A stretch of 64,000 bases of DNA, taken from NCBI GenBank assembly GCA_019400425.1, contig JAFREE010000048.1, positions 62,001-126,000 on the forward strand, read 5' to 3'. Source of the stretch: Hymenochaete sp. R1. Its lineage: Eukaryota; Basidiomycota; Agaricomycetes; Hymenochaetales; Hymenochaetaceae. Of this stretch, positions 45,821 through 56,267 are shown one piece after another. Made by a program: the position numbers and the translations under genes. The notes under the pieces are model-generated. The model had not been told where the DNA came from. It ran no database searches and saw nothing but the letters and a program-made list of their open reading frames with translations. Positions within the stretch are counted from its first letter, which is position 1, and each line of letters begins with the position of its first letter.

Positions 45821-46828
45821 TCTTGTCGTTGTCGTTGCTGATATTTGGCGATGTCGCGCTCACGAGCAAGTTTCCTGTCGATAAGTCAAAGCCGATTCCG
45901 TCCAAAAGCGGTAAGTACTATACAGTGCGCTTTTAATAGTAGGTGATACCCACGCCGTCACGTGCAAAATAAAAATGAAACAAGCGATCAAAGCATCAAA
46001 TCTGCATCATCTCCGATTCTCGCGACGCGTTCCCCGATCATTCTCGATTACTTTATTACTCCGCAGTCTCGTAATTCATCGTACCGACATGCCTGTTTTG
46101 GAAAGCGAGAGGGAAGTTCACCGAAGGCAGCCGCCAGAATGAGCCATGCGAGACGCTTCATTGGACAGAAGGCCAGAGACGAGTCGGGAGTTGTTCGCAA
46201 AGAAAGGCTAGCAAGGGACAGAAACGACTAACATTTACTAAGGAAACGCGCTTGTTTGTGTGAAAGATATTGACAACGAGGCGAATGTCCGGAAGCGGGT
46301 TGGCCAAGAGAACGAAAAGATGGGGAATTTCTCGGCATCACCGTATCGAATCTTACGTTGTCTTGGATGGTCACACTCAAAAATTTTAGACCAATGCGGC
46401 GATTGATGCCTCACGCACATGCTCCGATGAGAGTACAAGAAAGACTGACGATGTCCAACGAGTGGAAAAAGACAAGACGACGAGTAGCGACTGGACTGAG
46501 GAGTCAACGAGAAGCGAAAGGGTGGGATCTAGGCCAAGACTGAATAGTCACAGCATCCGAATCCGAAAGCGGCGTGACGGGAGAAGGAACTCAGGAAGGT
46601 TGTTGAGGCTGACCCAAAACGTACAAAAGCGCGCCGGCGTTCGAATTCCTTGCTCTTTTCATCCCCCCTCTCCTGCCTCTTCCCCTTCACCTTCATCAGA
46701 GCTCGAGCGTGTGGCCCCTTTTCCACCCCTCTCTCAATCTTACAGATTATTTAGCCTCACAGCTATTTTTCAAGTCGTTCGTTACACATATCTACTCTAG
46801 CCACCCACTTCTATACTCTCCATTCAGA
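45821..46828. promoter_or_regulatory. Divergent intergenic region, uL4 / secreted glycoprotein
   Basis: About 1 kb separates two start codons that face away from each other. Pyrimidine-rich plus-strand sequence just before 46829 looks like a leader of a highly expressed gene. No further gene is supported. Confidence 0.45.
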
Positions 46829-48156
46829 ATGCCCAGCCTTTCTCTGTCCCCTCTCGTAGTCGCCGCCGCGGTCGCCCTCTCAGTCAGCGCCCAGCAGAGC
46901 ACTTTCCCTGCTACCCCTTTGGCCAGCAAGCACTACGCATACTCTGATATCGTGCGTCGATTTTTTAAATCTTTATTTTTCACATTTGATATTCAGTTTG
47001 TTCCTGACTCGTACTACTCCCGATTTAATAGCCATACCAAGTCGACACCGACACCAATCTCATTCGTGGCACTCAGCACGGCTTTAACAAGTGCAACGGA
47101 ACCACGGAAAATCAGGATTCGCTCTGCCAAACATCCTTCCTCAACCACATTGATGGTTCGTGTTTTCCTGCATCTGCCACTTACCCGATGTAATCGGCTA
47201 ACGGCGTATTATCCCCTTTCAGACTTCTGCTTGTGGGCTCCCGGCGAGAAGGACTCGCTGATTGCTGATACGGAGGGAGAAGAAGTTGCATGGTGTACCA
47301 AGCCCGGACATGGAAGCCGTATTATTCCTCCTGGTGCCCTCCAGGGTGTTCAGTACATGCGCACACCCGACTATGTCCAAGTCGTAGGTTTCATCGATCA
47401 GTCCAAGATCAACATCCAGGAAGGTGACTACGGAGGGGAGCTCGACCCGCACGGTGCTGACCTTCGTGGCAACCCCATGGGCGGTCTTGTCTATTCCAAT
47501 ATCTTCGGTGACAACAGTGGAAACAACGATAGCTACACGCAGGTCATTGAATGGCACAAGTAAGCGTTGCGTGATTAACTTGGAAGTGATACTGGAGCTC
47601 ATTCATTCGCAGCTTCATGGGCGGTTCGTTCTTCTGCTTCAAAGCCTGTGACCCGGCTGGCCAGCACGCTGCTGATTACTGCCAGCACATCTTCGATCGT
47701 ATTGGCTGCGCCTACAACGCACCGAATGCTGCCCAGAACGGCACTTTCGAAGTCTGCAAGGGTGACAACCAGGACTTCCCAGGTGTCTACACTCAGGATG
47801 GTCAGGTCGTAACATACACCCAGCCCGCCGAGTCCCTTGGCGCCATCACTACCATGCCTTATCAGCCCAAGGTCCCCGCGTCCTCTGAGTGCACAACCTA
47901 CGCTTCATCAGACCTCTACTCCGCTGCGGCTTCTCTCTTCGCGTCTGGCTCTGCAACTGGCAGTGCTTCGGGCTCCCACGCCACTGGCTCAGGATCTGGC
48001 TCAACTGCCTCCCGTTCAGGCAGTGGTTCAGGTGCTCAATCCACGAGCGGTAACGCGAGCTCTGCTGGTCTGACCGCCACACGATCGAACGGTGCCGCTG
48101 CAGGCGCTGCAATCGCGTTCATGGGTATGTTGGGAGCTGCTGCTGCGATGTTGTAA
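46829..48156 (+). CDS. Secreted GPI-type glycoprotein, macrofage-activating-glycoprotein family
   Basis: Exons 46829-46951, 47032-47155, 47223-47559 and 47613-48156 give 375 residues. A clear signal peptide (LVVAAAVALSVSAQQ) is followed by a conserved Cys-containing domain: CNGTTENQDSLCQTSFLN, DDFCLWAPGEKDSLIADTEG, VAWCTKPGHGSRIIPPGALQ, TPDYVQVVGFIDQSKINI, DYGGELDPHGADLRGNPMGG, then FCFKACDPAGQHAADYCQHI and IGCAYNAPNAAQNGTFE. A Ser/Gly/Thr linker of about 60 residues and a hydrophobic tail (AIAFMGMLGAAAAML) fit a GPI-anchor signal. I recognise this domain from abundant basidiomycete cell-wall or secreted proteins annotated under that name. The biochemical activity is not established, and N-glycosylation sites (NGT, NDS) are present. 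Confidence 0.88.
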
Positions 48157-49675
48157 TCGCGATGATGCCTTTCGTTCTAAAAAATATTGGATAATTTTCT
48201 TTTTTCCTGCATTACAACGTAGTTGCATATGGACTCGAGGTAGCCATCATGTGTTCCTTGTTTCGTATGTTCCCTTCGTAGTCTTCTGTTTTAACGAAAG
48301 CGCACGCGATCGTGCACGTCCCGTCCCGAGTGTCCCTCGACCGAATGTTTCGAATGCCCTGGTCCGATCCCGATCACATCCTTGTCGTACTTCGACCGCC
48401 ACTACTATCTGATATATACCATCATCTCGCACATCACAGAGACTTTTCTTTACCTTTTTAATTTCTCTCGTTCCTTTTCTCTTTCTCGATTGCTGGGTCT
48501 TGATTCTTTTTGTTTTCCTTCCGATGGAGGAAGGGGAGAGTAATAGCTCGTAATGGCATGGAATTTCTTAAGGGTTTCGGGATTCGCTGAATGGTCGAAA
48601 TAAGGTTTCTTCGACAGGCTCGGGAGATGATCTAAAAATGTCTGTTCGCGAATTTCACGTGATATTTCCGGTGCTTACTGATTTTGAAATCGAAATCCTT
48701 CTGGGAACTCGGGTTCTCTCCCTTTCTTTGTTGTCTCTGTCTGGGCACTTCGAAACAACGATTTGTGTGTGGGTGAGAAAGAAGAAAAATATGATGTAAT
48801 GTAACGGATTGTGAGCTTCAGGCCCAAAGTACGAGCGCACGAGTGAATGATCATGATGTCGACTATCATGATTGTTGTCGCTCGACGTTCGAATGCTCCA
48901 GGTTTGGTCGTGAATAAAAGAGATTTAACGCATTGATGTGTCATACGGGAGTCATCTCCCCTTTTAGCCGGTATCATTGACGGGAAACGGGCGTGGTGCG
49001 AGTTTCGAACTTTTGAAATATGCTTGACGTTAACATTTATTCATCGATCTTCTTGTTGGCTTGAATTCTAGATTGACTGCACCCCCGAAGGGTACTCGGT
49101 GGATCCTTAGTATGGAAGTGACTGTGGCAAACTGCCAATTTTGCCGCTCCGAGTCGTCGCCGCTTTGGTCGCTCAGGCTGCTGTCCACCCAAAGAGCTAC
49201 TGAAGCTATTGCTTCAGGAAAGGGTAAACAACGTCGATTCGGACTTGAACTGGGACTTGGAGACCTGGGACATGCGCTACCCTTGGAGGAATAGACTGTT
49301 TCCGCAAGAAATCATCGACTCCATATCATTGATTATTGAATGGAAAGAATCCCTAAATTTCGAGAGACTTTTGCGCGTATATGGATGGTCATTCTGGGAA
49401 TTTCTGGTGTCAATCGAATAATGCGTCTGCTGCGAGTTATCGAATCTCCTTCCGTTTCAATACCCGCAACTAGTCGGTGGCGGGAGTGGCGTGTGGGCCA
49501 GTAGGAGGAATCAGCGCAAAAGGTCAGCTTGTATAAGTGTATAAAAGGGCTCAGCGAATGCCGAGCGATTTATACCATCCCAAGTCTTTCTTCGCTCGCT
49601 CTAGTGACTTCCAGCTTATTGGTACAGTACGTCTTTCTATCCCGAGTCTCTTCACGGATTGCTAACTGGAGGCAG
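48157..49675. other. 3' region and intergenic, no supported gene
   Basis: The first 400 bases probably form the 3' untranslated region of the glycoprotein gene. Frames at 49061-49294 and 49209-49421 on the plus strand lack recognisable motifs. An unseen 5' exon of the gene at 49676 could lie between 49530 and 49670. Confidence 0.5.
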
Positions 49676-50213
49676 ATGTCGATTCACGTACGCAAAACCT
49701 CCCCAGAGCGCAGCGTCAAGAGACAGCCTGAGGAAGGTACGGCTGGGTTACTAGTTGCTACGTCTGACCAGATGGATAGTCTCGAGGAAGGTGAGCTTTT
49801 GATTTGTACTGTAGCATTGAGATTGTCGTTAATTTTGTAGCTATGAGTGCATACATCAAGATGGACTACTTTAAAGTAACGGAGATTTTTCGGATCCCTG
49901 ACGAACAAAATGCGCGAGTAGCCTGTATGCTGCTGGACTCCTGCTAGTTTAGTTTTCGGAACTCATCTTCCTTTGTTCAGATGTGGTCAAGGGTAACGAC
50001 GACGAAACTTGCGAGTTTCATTTTGATGTGATCGGTGTCGGCTCGGACGAACCTACTTTCATCGCGAACATCTGGAACGTTATCCACAGCTTCTCTAAAA
50101 ACGATGACATCAAATTTGTCTTGTCTTCTCATATGGCCAGCGATTATTTCAACAAGGATGCGATAACTCAGCTGGCAAAGGACAAAGTTCTAAATAACAA
50201 TGCAAAGGCGTAG
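49676..50213 (+). CDS. Small protein of unknown function
   Basis: I do not recognise this protein. A consistent three-exon model exists: 49676-49790, 49841-49924 and 49981-50213, with introns of 50 and 56 bases (GTGAGC...TTGTAG and GTATGC...TTCAG). It gives 143 residues, and all exons are open and in phase. The N-terminus is polar and basic (SIHVRKTSPERSVKRQ). The rest looks globular: AMSAYIKMDYFKVTEIFRIP, CEFHFDVIGVGSDEPTFIAN, then WNVIHSFSKNDDIKFVLSSH. It is acidic overall, without signal peptide or membrane segment. The ATG directly follows GGCAG, so the true start may lie in an upstream exon. Confidence 0.6.
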
Positions 50214-50512
50214 GGTATGTGTGTCGTATGTTCGCAGTTTTCCCTTGATCAAGATGCTTCCATCTTCATACGAATGGTATGAATATGTAGTGGTATATTA
50301 GACTTCGATGACTAAAGTCAAATTTAGGCGTGATGAAAATTACAACAATGGTGCAAAAGAGTCCAGTATATCGAGAAGAAAATCCAATAATACATCCCCG
50401 CTATGAAACAAATCTGACAACTATACGCACAAGCAGTAAACGTAAATGGTGAGCATAGACAGAAATTAAACGTGGATATAAGCATGAGCTCAAGCCGGTG
50501 TCTGAAGTCGGA

Positions 50513-51321
50513 TCATCTCCAACGCATGCCAAATGCGGGGAGTCCATTCCGCGCTTCGTACATAGACAGGCTACTGCATGGTACGCGTATCGTTAACACT
50601 CCGTCGGCGGAAAAAGCAGCTCTTGCATGCGAGACAGAAGCATCATGCGATGAGAAAACAATGAGCCATTCGTGGTGACCTAAATGTGAAGAATGTCAGA
50701 TTTCTTCTTAAGGAAACAATACGAAGTAAGATCGTAGGACGGAAATTCGTCAAAGCTGGGAGCCATGCGGGATGGACTGAGTTCCTGAAGAGAGAAAAGG
50801 AGAGCTACAAGCAAACGGACTGGCTACGCACAATTTACTTCCGCATGCCACATATCTGCGATGACTGCCAACCGATTATTCCGACGAGCGGAAACGGTCA
50901 CCATCTCTGGAGAGAATCCAGGTAAAGTCACTGTTAATACGTATTCCATGCCTTCAAACTCTTCTATCACAGCCCCGCCTTCGCCACATACGAGCAATCC
51001 ATTGTCGGGCAGATAGCGGTGAGGGTCTCTTCGAGGAACGGACACCCGCATGATTGGTCTCGGAGAACCTGGAGGAGGCGAACGTCGGCGTGGGGCAAGA
51101 GCCGCAGTGGATGGTGCAACACGAGTCGAATCAGAGGTGGAAGACGAATTCTTGTAATGTATTTGGGGGTCAATGGTACCAGATATCGGCAGAGGTGACT
51201 TGAGGGCTTGCTTCATCATATCCATGCCAGATGGACCTGAGCAGCTGTTAACGCGAGCAAAAGCCACAAACGCAGAACGAGGTTTTCGATGCGGAGACGA
51301 GGCAGTAGGCGTTTTTGGCAT
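50513..51321 (-). CDS. HSP20 / alpha-crystallin-like protein with N-terminal extension
   Basis: Exons 51321-50832 and 50679-50513 give 218 residues. The N-terminal 120 residues are Ser/Pro/Arg-rich and disordered (PRRRSPPPGSPRP). The C-terminal part fits a small heat-shock beta-sandwich: MEYVLTVTLPGFSPEMVTVS, RRNNRLAVIADMWHAE, and after the splice HHEWLIVFS then ARAAFSADGVLTIRVP, the last matching the well-known GVLTIRVP strand of HSP20 proteins. The usual C-terminal I-x-I anchor is absent; the protein ends GLPAFGMRWR. The splice donor GTGCGT was chosen because it alone restores the HSP20 frame. It could be an HSP20-fold regulatory protein rather than a classical chaperone. Confidence 0.65.
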
Positions 51322-51999
51322 TCTGATTGTAGAGTGGCGTCGAGGACAAATTTGGATAGGCAAGGTCAGAGGAAAGAGGAAGAGGAAGATAAAAGGAAGA
51401 TGTTTAAAAACAAACTAATTTTTGCAGCATGCCTTTGCAGCGCGACAAGAACTCCAAAGCTAAGGGGCCGAACATGAGGCAAATTCACGACTTAGGGCGA
51501 GGAAAGCAACGTACAAGAGTTCATAGAACTTTCGCTCCCTGCGTTCCTTGCCCTTCGACAATGCAGACACCACACTAGTTGACGCTCTTCTGAGAGCTTA
51601 CGTCTGCGATTTCCCAATGGTGTGCGGAAGAAAACGAAAGTATCACCGAAAGTTCATGGAAGGTTGCATGAGCGTTGAGACGAGCCCGTGCTTAGCCAGA
51701 CGTTCATGGTAGCCGAAACCGAATGCGCGCGCTTCGAAAGCAGAAGTAGCCGAAGACAAACGAGCGTGCACGCTGCGACTAAACTCCGACTCAGTCCCAT
51801 TCGATCAACAAGCAGAGAAAGAAAGTATCATAATCAATGAAAAAGGTAGAGAAATAAGGCATATGACGAATTCCGGTTGAACTGACCTGCTCTGTCAACA
51901 GAGAATATGAATACAACGAACGTAACAACATGAGCTTGAGAAGCGAAAGAGACGGAATGAAAACGGTAAAACGGTGCATGAAATACGGAAAAATGTGGA
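51322..51999. other. Intergenic, no supported gene
   Basis: It holds the promoter side of the HSP20-like gene and the 3' side of the RING gene, both minus strand. No motif or repeat of note. Confidence 0.5.
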
Positions 52000-54829
52000 T
52001 CAAGGTCCGAGATCAATCTTGAATAGGCAGTAGAGAAGCGTCGGCGTTGCACAGACCGGGCATTTCGACCTAGCCATAACCTCCTTTGTGATGCAGTCAT
52101 TGCAGAATATGTGGCCACAGAAAGTGGCCGTCACTTCATTGCGAGGCGGTGCTTCTTGACAAATTCTACAATGAAGCGGGTGAAAGTCGCTAAGCGTCGG
52201 TGACTCCGGATCCTGTGACGAAGACGGATGGTTCCTTTCCGTTTCGGTTTGACACGTTCTGTTGGCACCAGTGACCTCTGCTGGGTTCGGTTGGAAGACA
52301 CGAGAAGGAAAACGTGAAGATGAAGGTGTCTCCCTCTCTGCTTCATGGAAGGGTGGAGGATTGTCCGTCGTGCCCAGAGAGATCAGGCTCTTCAATGGAT
52401 GCCCTTCTTCTGCGAAGTCTGCTGGTGTCATCGAATTCTGGGTATCGTTGTCGAAGACTGCCATCTGGGGACTACTGATAGATGGAAGCGACATGTAGAA
52501 AGAATCGGGAGTAGACACTTCGTGACCATGGGTAAGATTCATATCCTCCTCTTCATCGTCAGAGAACAGGCCTTCCACGATATCCACGGCTCTCAATCCA
52601 TTCAGTGCATTAGCACTTTCGTCATCCGCGTCCTCGTCTGACATCCATGAGCTTTGGCTACGCAGTTCGAGTTGGTCGTCGTCGTTCGCGTGATTTTCGA
52701 GATGGGGTACAGCTAGCATATCACCATCCAACCAAGAAAGTGGTCGCTTAGGGAATGTTGCGCTGATTGGAGATGGGCAGCGCGAGGAGTGCAATTCAAA
52801 TGGATCCATGCGAGTCGACCCCGCGTCATCATTAACCTCGCCATTATCAGCGTCTAATGCCTGCGTCTCAAAACCGAGCGATAAGCGCGATAGATCCTCA
52901 ATTGTTAGGCTTGGTGGCGCTATCGATGAAAAATTGTTACATCAGTGCACAACGAATAAAACGACACAATTGCTTACATGCTCGCCGGGATGCATTGGAT
53001 ACATGGGAGACACTATCCGAGTTTACTTCATTCAACTTTTCTACGGATTCAGGACACAATCCACTTTCTGCTGTGCGGAATGCGTGGTTTACTTTTTCGC
53101 CGTCTCTTCCAGAGCTTCCTTCAGAGTCATTGTCGAATTCTTCAGACCTGAGTCCGTATGTATGTTCTCCCGCACGCATGAAGTCGGTTTCCGTCTCGAC
53201 ACTGTCGATGACAATGTCAGGTAACGGCAAACCTTTAGGGTACTCAGCTCTTTCAACATCTAAGAATTGATTCAAAAAGGGTGATCTTACCATTGATTCG
53301 GGTTTCCTGCCCTCCAGCTGATAGTTCTCGAGCCTTGCTTTCTATCTCCTGCTCCCATCGACTTCCCTCGACCAGCTCGTCAATGGCAGGTAAAAATTCA
53401 GATGGTGCGCTGTGTCTGGAATGCGACATACGACGTGCAATTGAAGTAGGCGATTCAGAGGAATAACTACTCTCTTCGGATTCTTGCTGAGGCTCTGAAC
53501 TAAAGGTCATAGATGCAAAAATTCTACTGCGCGGCGAGATTGGAGGGTGTGATTTCTCGGCTGGAACGCCTAGTCCTGCGGAGATATTCAAGGAAGTCGG
53601 ACGGCGAAGTGGTGACACAAGGCGCGATTCTCGAATGGACTTTGGTGAAGAAAGATAGGGCGATTGGTCCCACTGAGGCTTCATAGAGCCGTCTTTGTTC
53701 CCGAAGAAAATGTCTGAAGACGTATCCAAAGGAAGCTCGACTCTCGAGTCAAGAAGTGGAGAATAAGAGGTTGAGTCTCCTTCAAAGTCGGCTCGGTCGC
53801 AAGTCGGTTCACTTCCGACGTCGAAACCTGTTTGAGCGAAGGCACTTTCGAATTGAGCTTCGTCCGCGTCAGATGGACAGATATTTAGATTGAGAGAACG
53901 TCCAGCCACGTCGAACTCCTGCCCTTGCGCCTTTCGCGAAGTGAGTGGCATGAAATGATGAAAGAAGTACTTAAAACTCACATAAGGGCCGCCTTTCGGC
54001 ATTTGCGAGTAGTTGGCATGGTTCTGACCGATTTCTTCATACACCGCCAATTTCACGTTTTCAAACGGCGTGCCATGACGGATTGTTACCACATTGTCAC
54101 CTCCTTCCAAGCGGCCATAGTCTGACGTAGGTGACTTCTCTCGAATGGGACGTTGGAATTGACCACGTAGCGTTGAAGTCGTCTCACCCGACATAGAACT
54201 TGGCTAAAGGAAGGGAAACGGTGTAAATTCGTCCGTATCTCAGACTCTCAAAAAGACATACTGCTGGCGAGCTCCATCTTTGTTCCATGGTCTGTGCCGG
54301 TTTCTGATCCTTGTTTGATTTCACCGGATGTGTTTCCTCTTTATGCTTATGAGTTGAAAAAAAAGACATCAGATCACTTTTTCAATGCAAAATATACAAG
54401 ACATACCTGACGCTGCGCGGCTCTATCCCGAAATCCTAGCGTGCATTCTTTGCACTTGGGATGTCTCGGAGAGTCGAAGAAGTGTCGCTCAAGGTCGTCC
54501 AGCGAACCGAAAATACGCCTACAAACGTCACACGTCTCATCCGCGTGCAAATGTCCCGCGTGCTAGAACATGCACCACCCATCGTCACAACGAACCCATT
54601 CCACGCGTTCACCGTCAGTCACTTAGCCGACACTTCGCTCGTCACAGACGAGACGCGCCAAAGAGGGAGGCGACGAACTAGTGCTCACCTCTAGAAGAGC
54701 TCCCAAGTTGGCAAAGTCTAACATACAGGAAGCACAGTACGCATGGCCTTTTGCGTCAATCTTGTGCTGGTGCAGCGCCCCGACGGATCTGAAGCTGCGG
54801 CCTGGGCAGCGGGCACAGGTCGCCATCAA
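52000..54829 (-). CDS. C2H2 zinc-finger plus C-terminal RING protein (putative E3 ligase)
   Basis: Seven exons (54829-54689, 54562-54407, 54345-54262, 54203-53982, 53930-53291, 53259-52978, 52919-52000) give 814 residues. The N-terminal 110 residues hold consecutive zinc-finger-like units: CARCPGRSFRSVGALHQHK, YCASCMLDFANLGALLEHAG, TCDVCRRIFGSLDDLERHF, then CKECTLGFRDRAAQRQHKEE. A long acidic, Ser-rich disordered middle follows. Near the C-terminus is a C3HC4 RING: LHCRICQEAPPRNEVTATFC, GHIFCNDCITKEV, KCPVCATP. The RING implies ubiquitin-ligase activity and the fingers a nucleic-acid or protein partner; both are inferred. Intron 5 (53290-53260) is only 31 nt yet has good GTAAGA and TTCTTAG ends. 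Reading through it gives a stop at once. Confidence 0.8.
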
Positions 54830-55759
54830 GATTACCTATTGAATACCTCGAGTTCCTATGAGTAGCCGGAGAATTGGCAGGCAAATACCCAGATGTCTCT
54901 GTAAGATCTCGAAGTGAAAGGATAGGCTTTCGAGAGTTAGCGCTTATATATGGTGCGATTAGAGGCGGGGAGAGTGAGAACCAGCAGCACTGAGAGAGAA
55001 GGTGGGAGAGCCAAGAAAAAAGACAGTACGCAGCAGGTTCACATAGTCCCGGACTAAGTAGGCTTTTGGTCATTAATATGCACCACTGGGAACCCTCTGC
55101 AATGTCCATCACACACGTAAAACATGAGGTCGTTCTAGTCCTGATGAATCTAACGTCGTCACGCGCGCATCTTGGGTTACAGACAGGAATCTGCATTGTA
55201 TGCTTCGATATGGCAGTCTCCTGCGTTTTTGATTGTTCAAGGTATGGGGGACCAGAAATAGGCGTGAACTATTCAGAGATCGTCAGATGAAGTTCCTACT
55301 CGAAAGTTTCTACGAAAACTTACCGAGTGGGGCATTGAACAACCCGGGGCAAGGCGTCAAGTTCAAGCATCTATATGACCGTGTGAAATGTAGATAATCT
55401 AATCGATACCTACGCCAACACCCTATCTATGATCGATACCCAGAGCCCGGGTAAAGCAAGTAAAGGTGAGAAGAGAAGACGAAGCAGCACAGACCAGAAG
55501 AATTCATTTGAATAAGTTTGATATCTTGCGAATTTCCTGGCAAAGGGTTTCTCACACAAGAAAAAAACAACCTGCCATTTGAAAATTTGAATTCAATCTG
55601 CAGGGAAGAGAGATATCATAAGGCTTGAGATGATACATCTACCAGGGGCATAACACCAGTGCCCATACAACAGCAATGCACGTGCCTAAGTTGGGCATGC
55701 TTTTGCAACACCACGCACTCCACGCCCAGAACGACCAACTAGTAAAATCGACAGTCCGT
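54830..55759. other. Intergenic, no supported gene
   Basis: Promoter region of the zinc-finger/RING gene and 3' region of eS10. A minus-strand frame at 55196-54756 overlaps the RING gene start out of frame and is not supported. Confidence 0.5.
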
Positions 55760-56267
55760 TTACTCCCTCGGCGCTCCACGCCCAACACCGAACGAAGGGC
55801 GGAATTCAGCAGGCGCTCCTTCAGGCTTGTCCCGGCGGCGGTAATCATCACGATCACCACGATCACCGCGCGGCGCACGGTACGCTCCACCACCCTCACG
55901 GACCTGCGCTGGCCGAGGCGGGCGAACCTGCTTCCTGTGAGTATTAGGGACGATTTCCTGGGGCAGGTGTAGCCATTCGCGAAGATATTCGACGCCCTCG
56001 GGCGTGCAGGAATAATAGAAGTATTGCCACGAGAATTGGGTGTGGACGTAGCCCTTCGAAGTGAGTGATTGCATGGCTTTGATGACTTCGAGATTCTTCA
56101 CGTCAATATCATCGTGCTTCGGAAGGTTCGTGTCCGCCTTTGCAACACAAACGCCCTCTTTGAACGTGTTCGTCAACCCCGCTGCTTGCATATACATCAC
56201 GATCAACAAACGCACCACGGAAGAGATACTCGTAGATCTTTTTTCGGTTCTCCTTGGTAATGATCAT
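55760..56267 (-). CDS. RPS10: 40S ribosomal protein eS10 (S10)
   Basis: Small-subunit beak protein with a winged-helix fold. Exons 56267-56216 and 56157-55760 give 149 residues, normal for eS10. It starts [20 protein letters not shown], then [60 protein letters not shown], and a Gly/Arg-rich tail with [16 protein letters not shown] ending GRGAPRE. The 58-base intron falls after FRE, which keeps the conserved EGV.VAK segment in frame. Confidence 0.97.

Noticed and set aside
54756..55196. 146-residue minus-strand frame
   Set aside because: Out of frame with the zinc-finger exon it overlaps; no domain.
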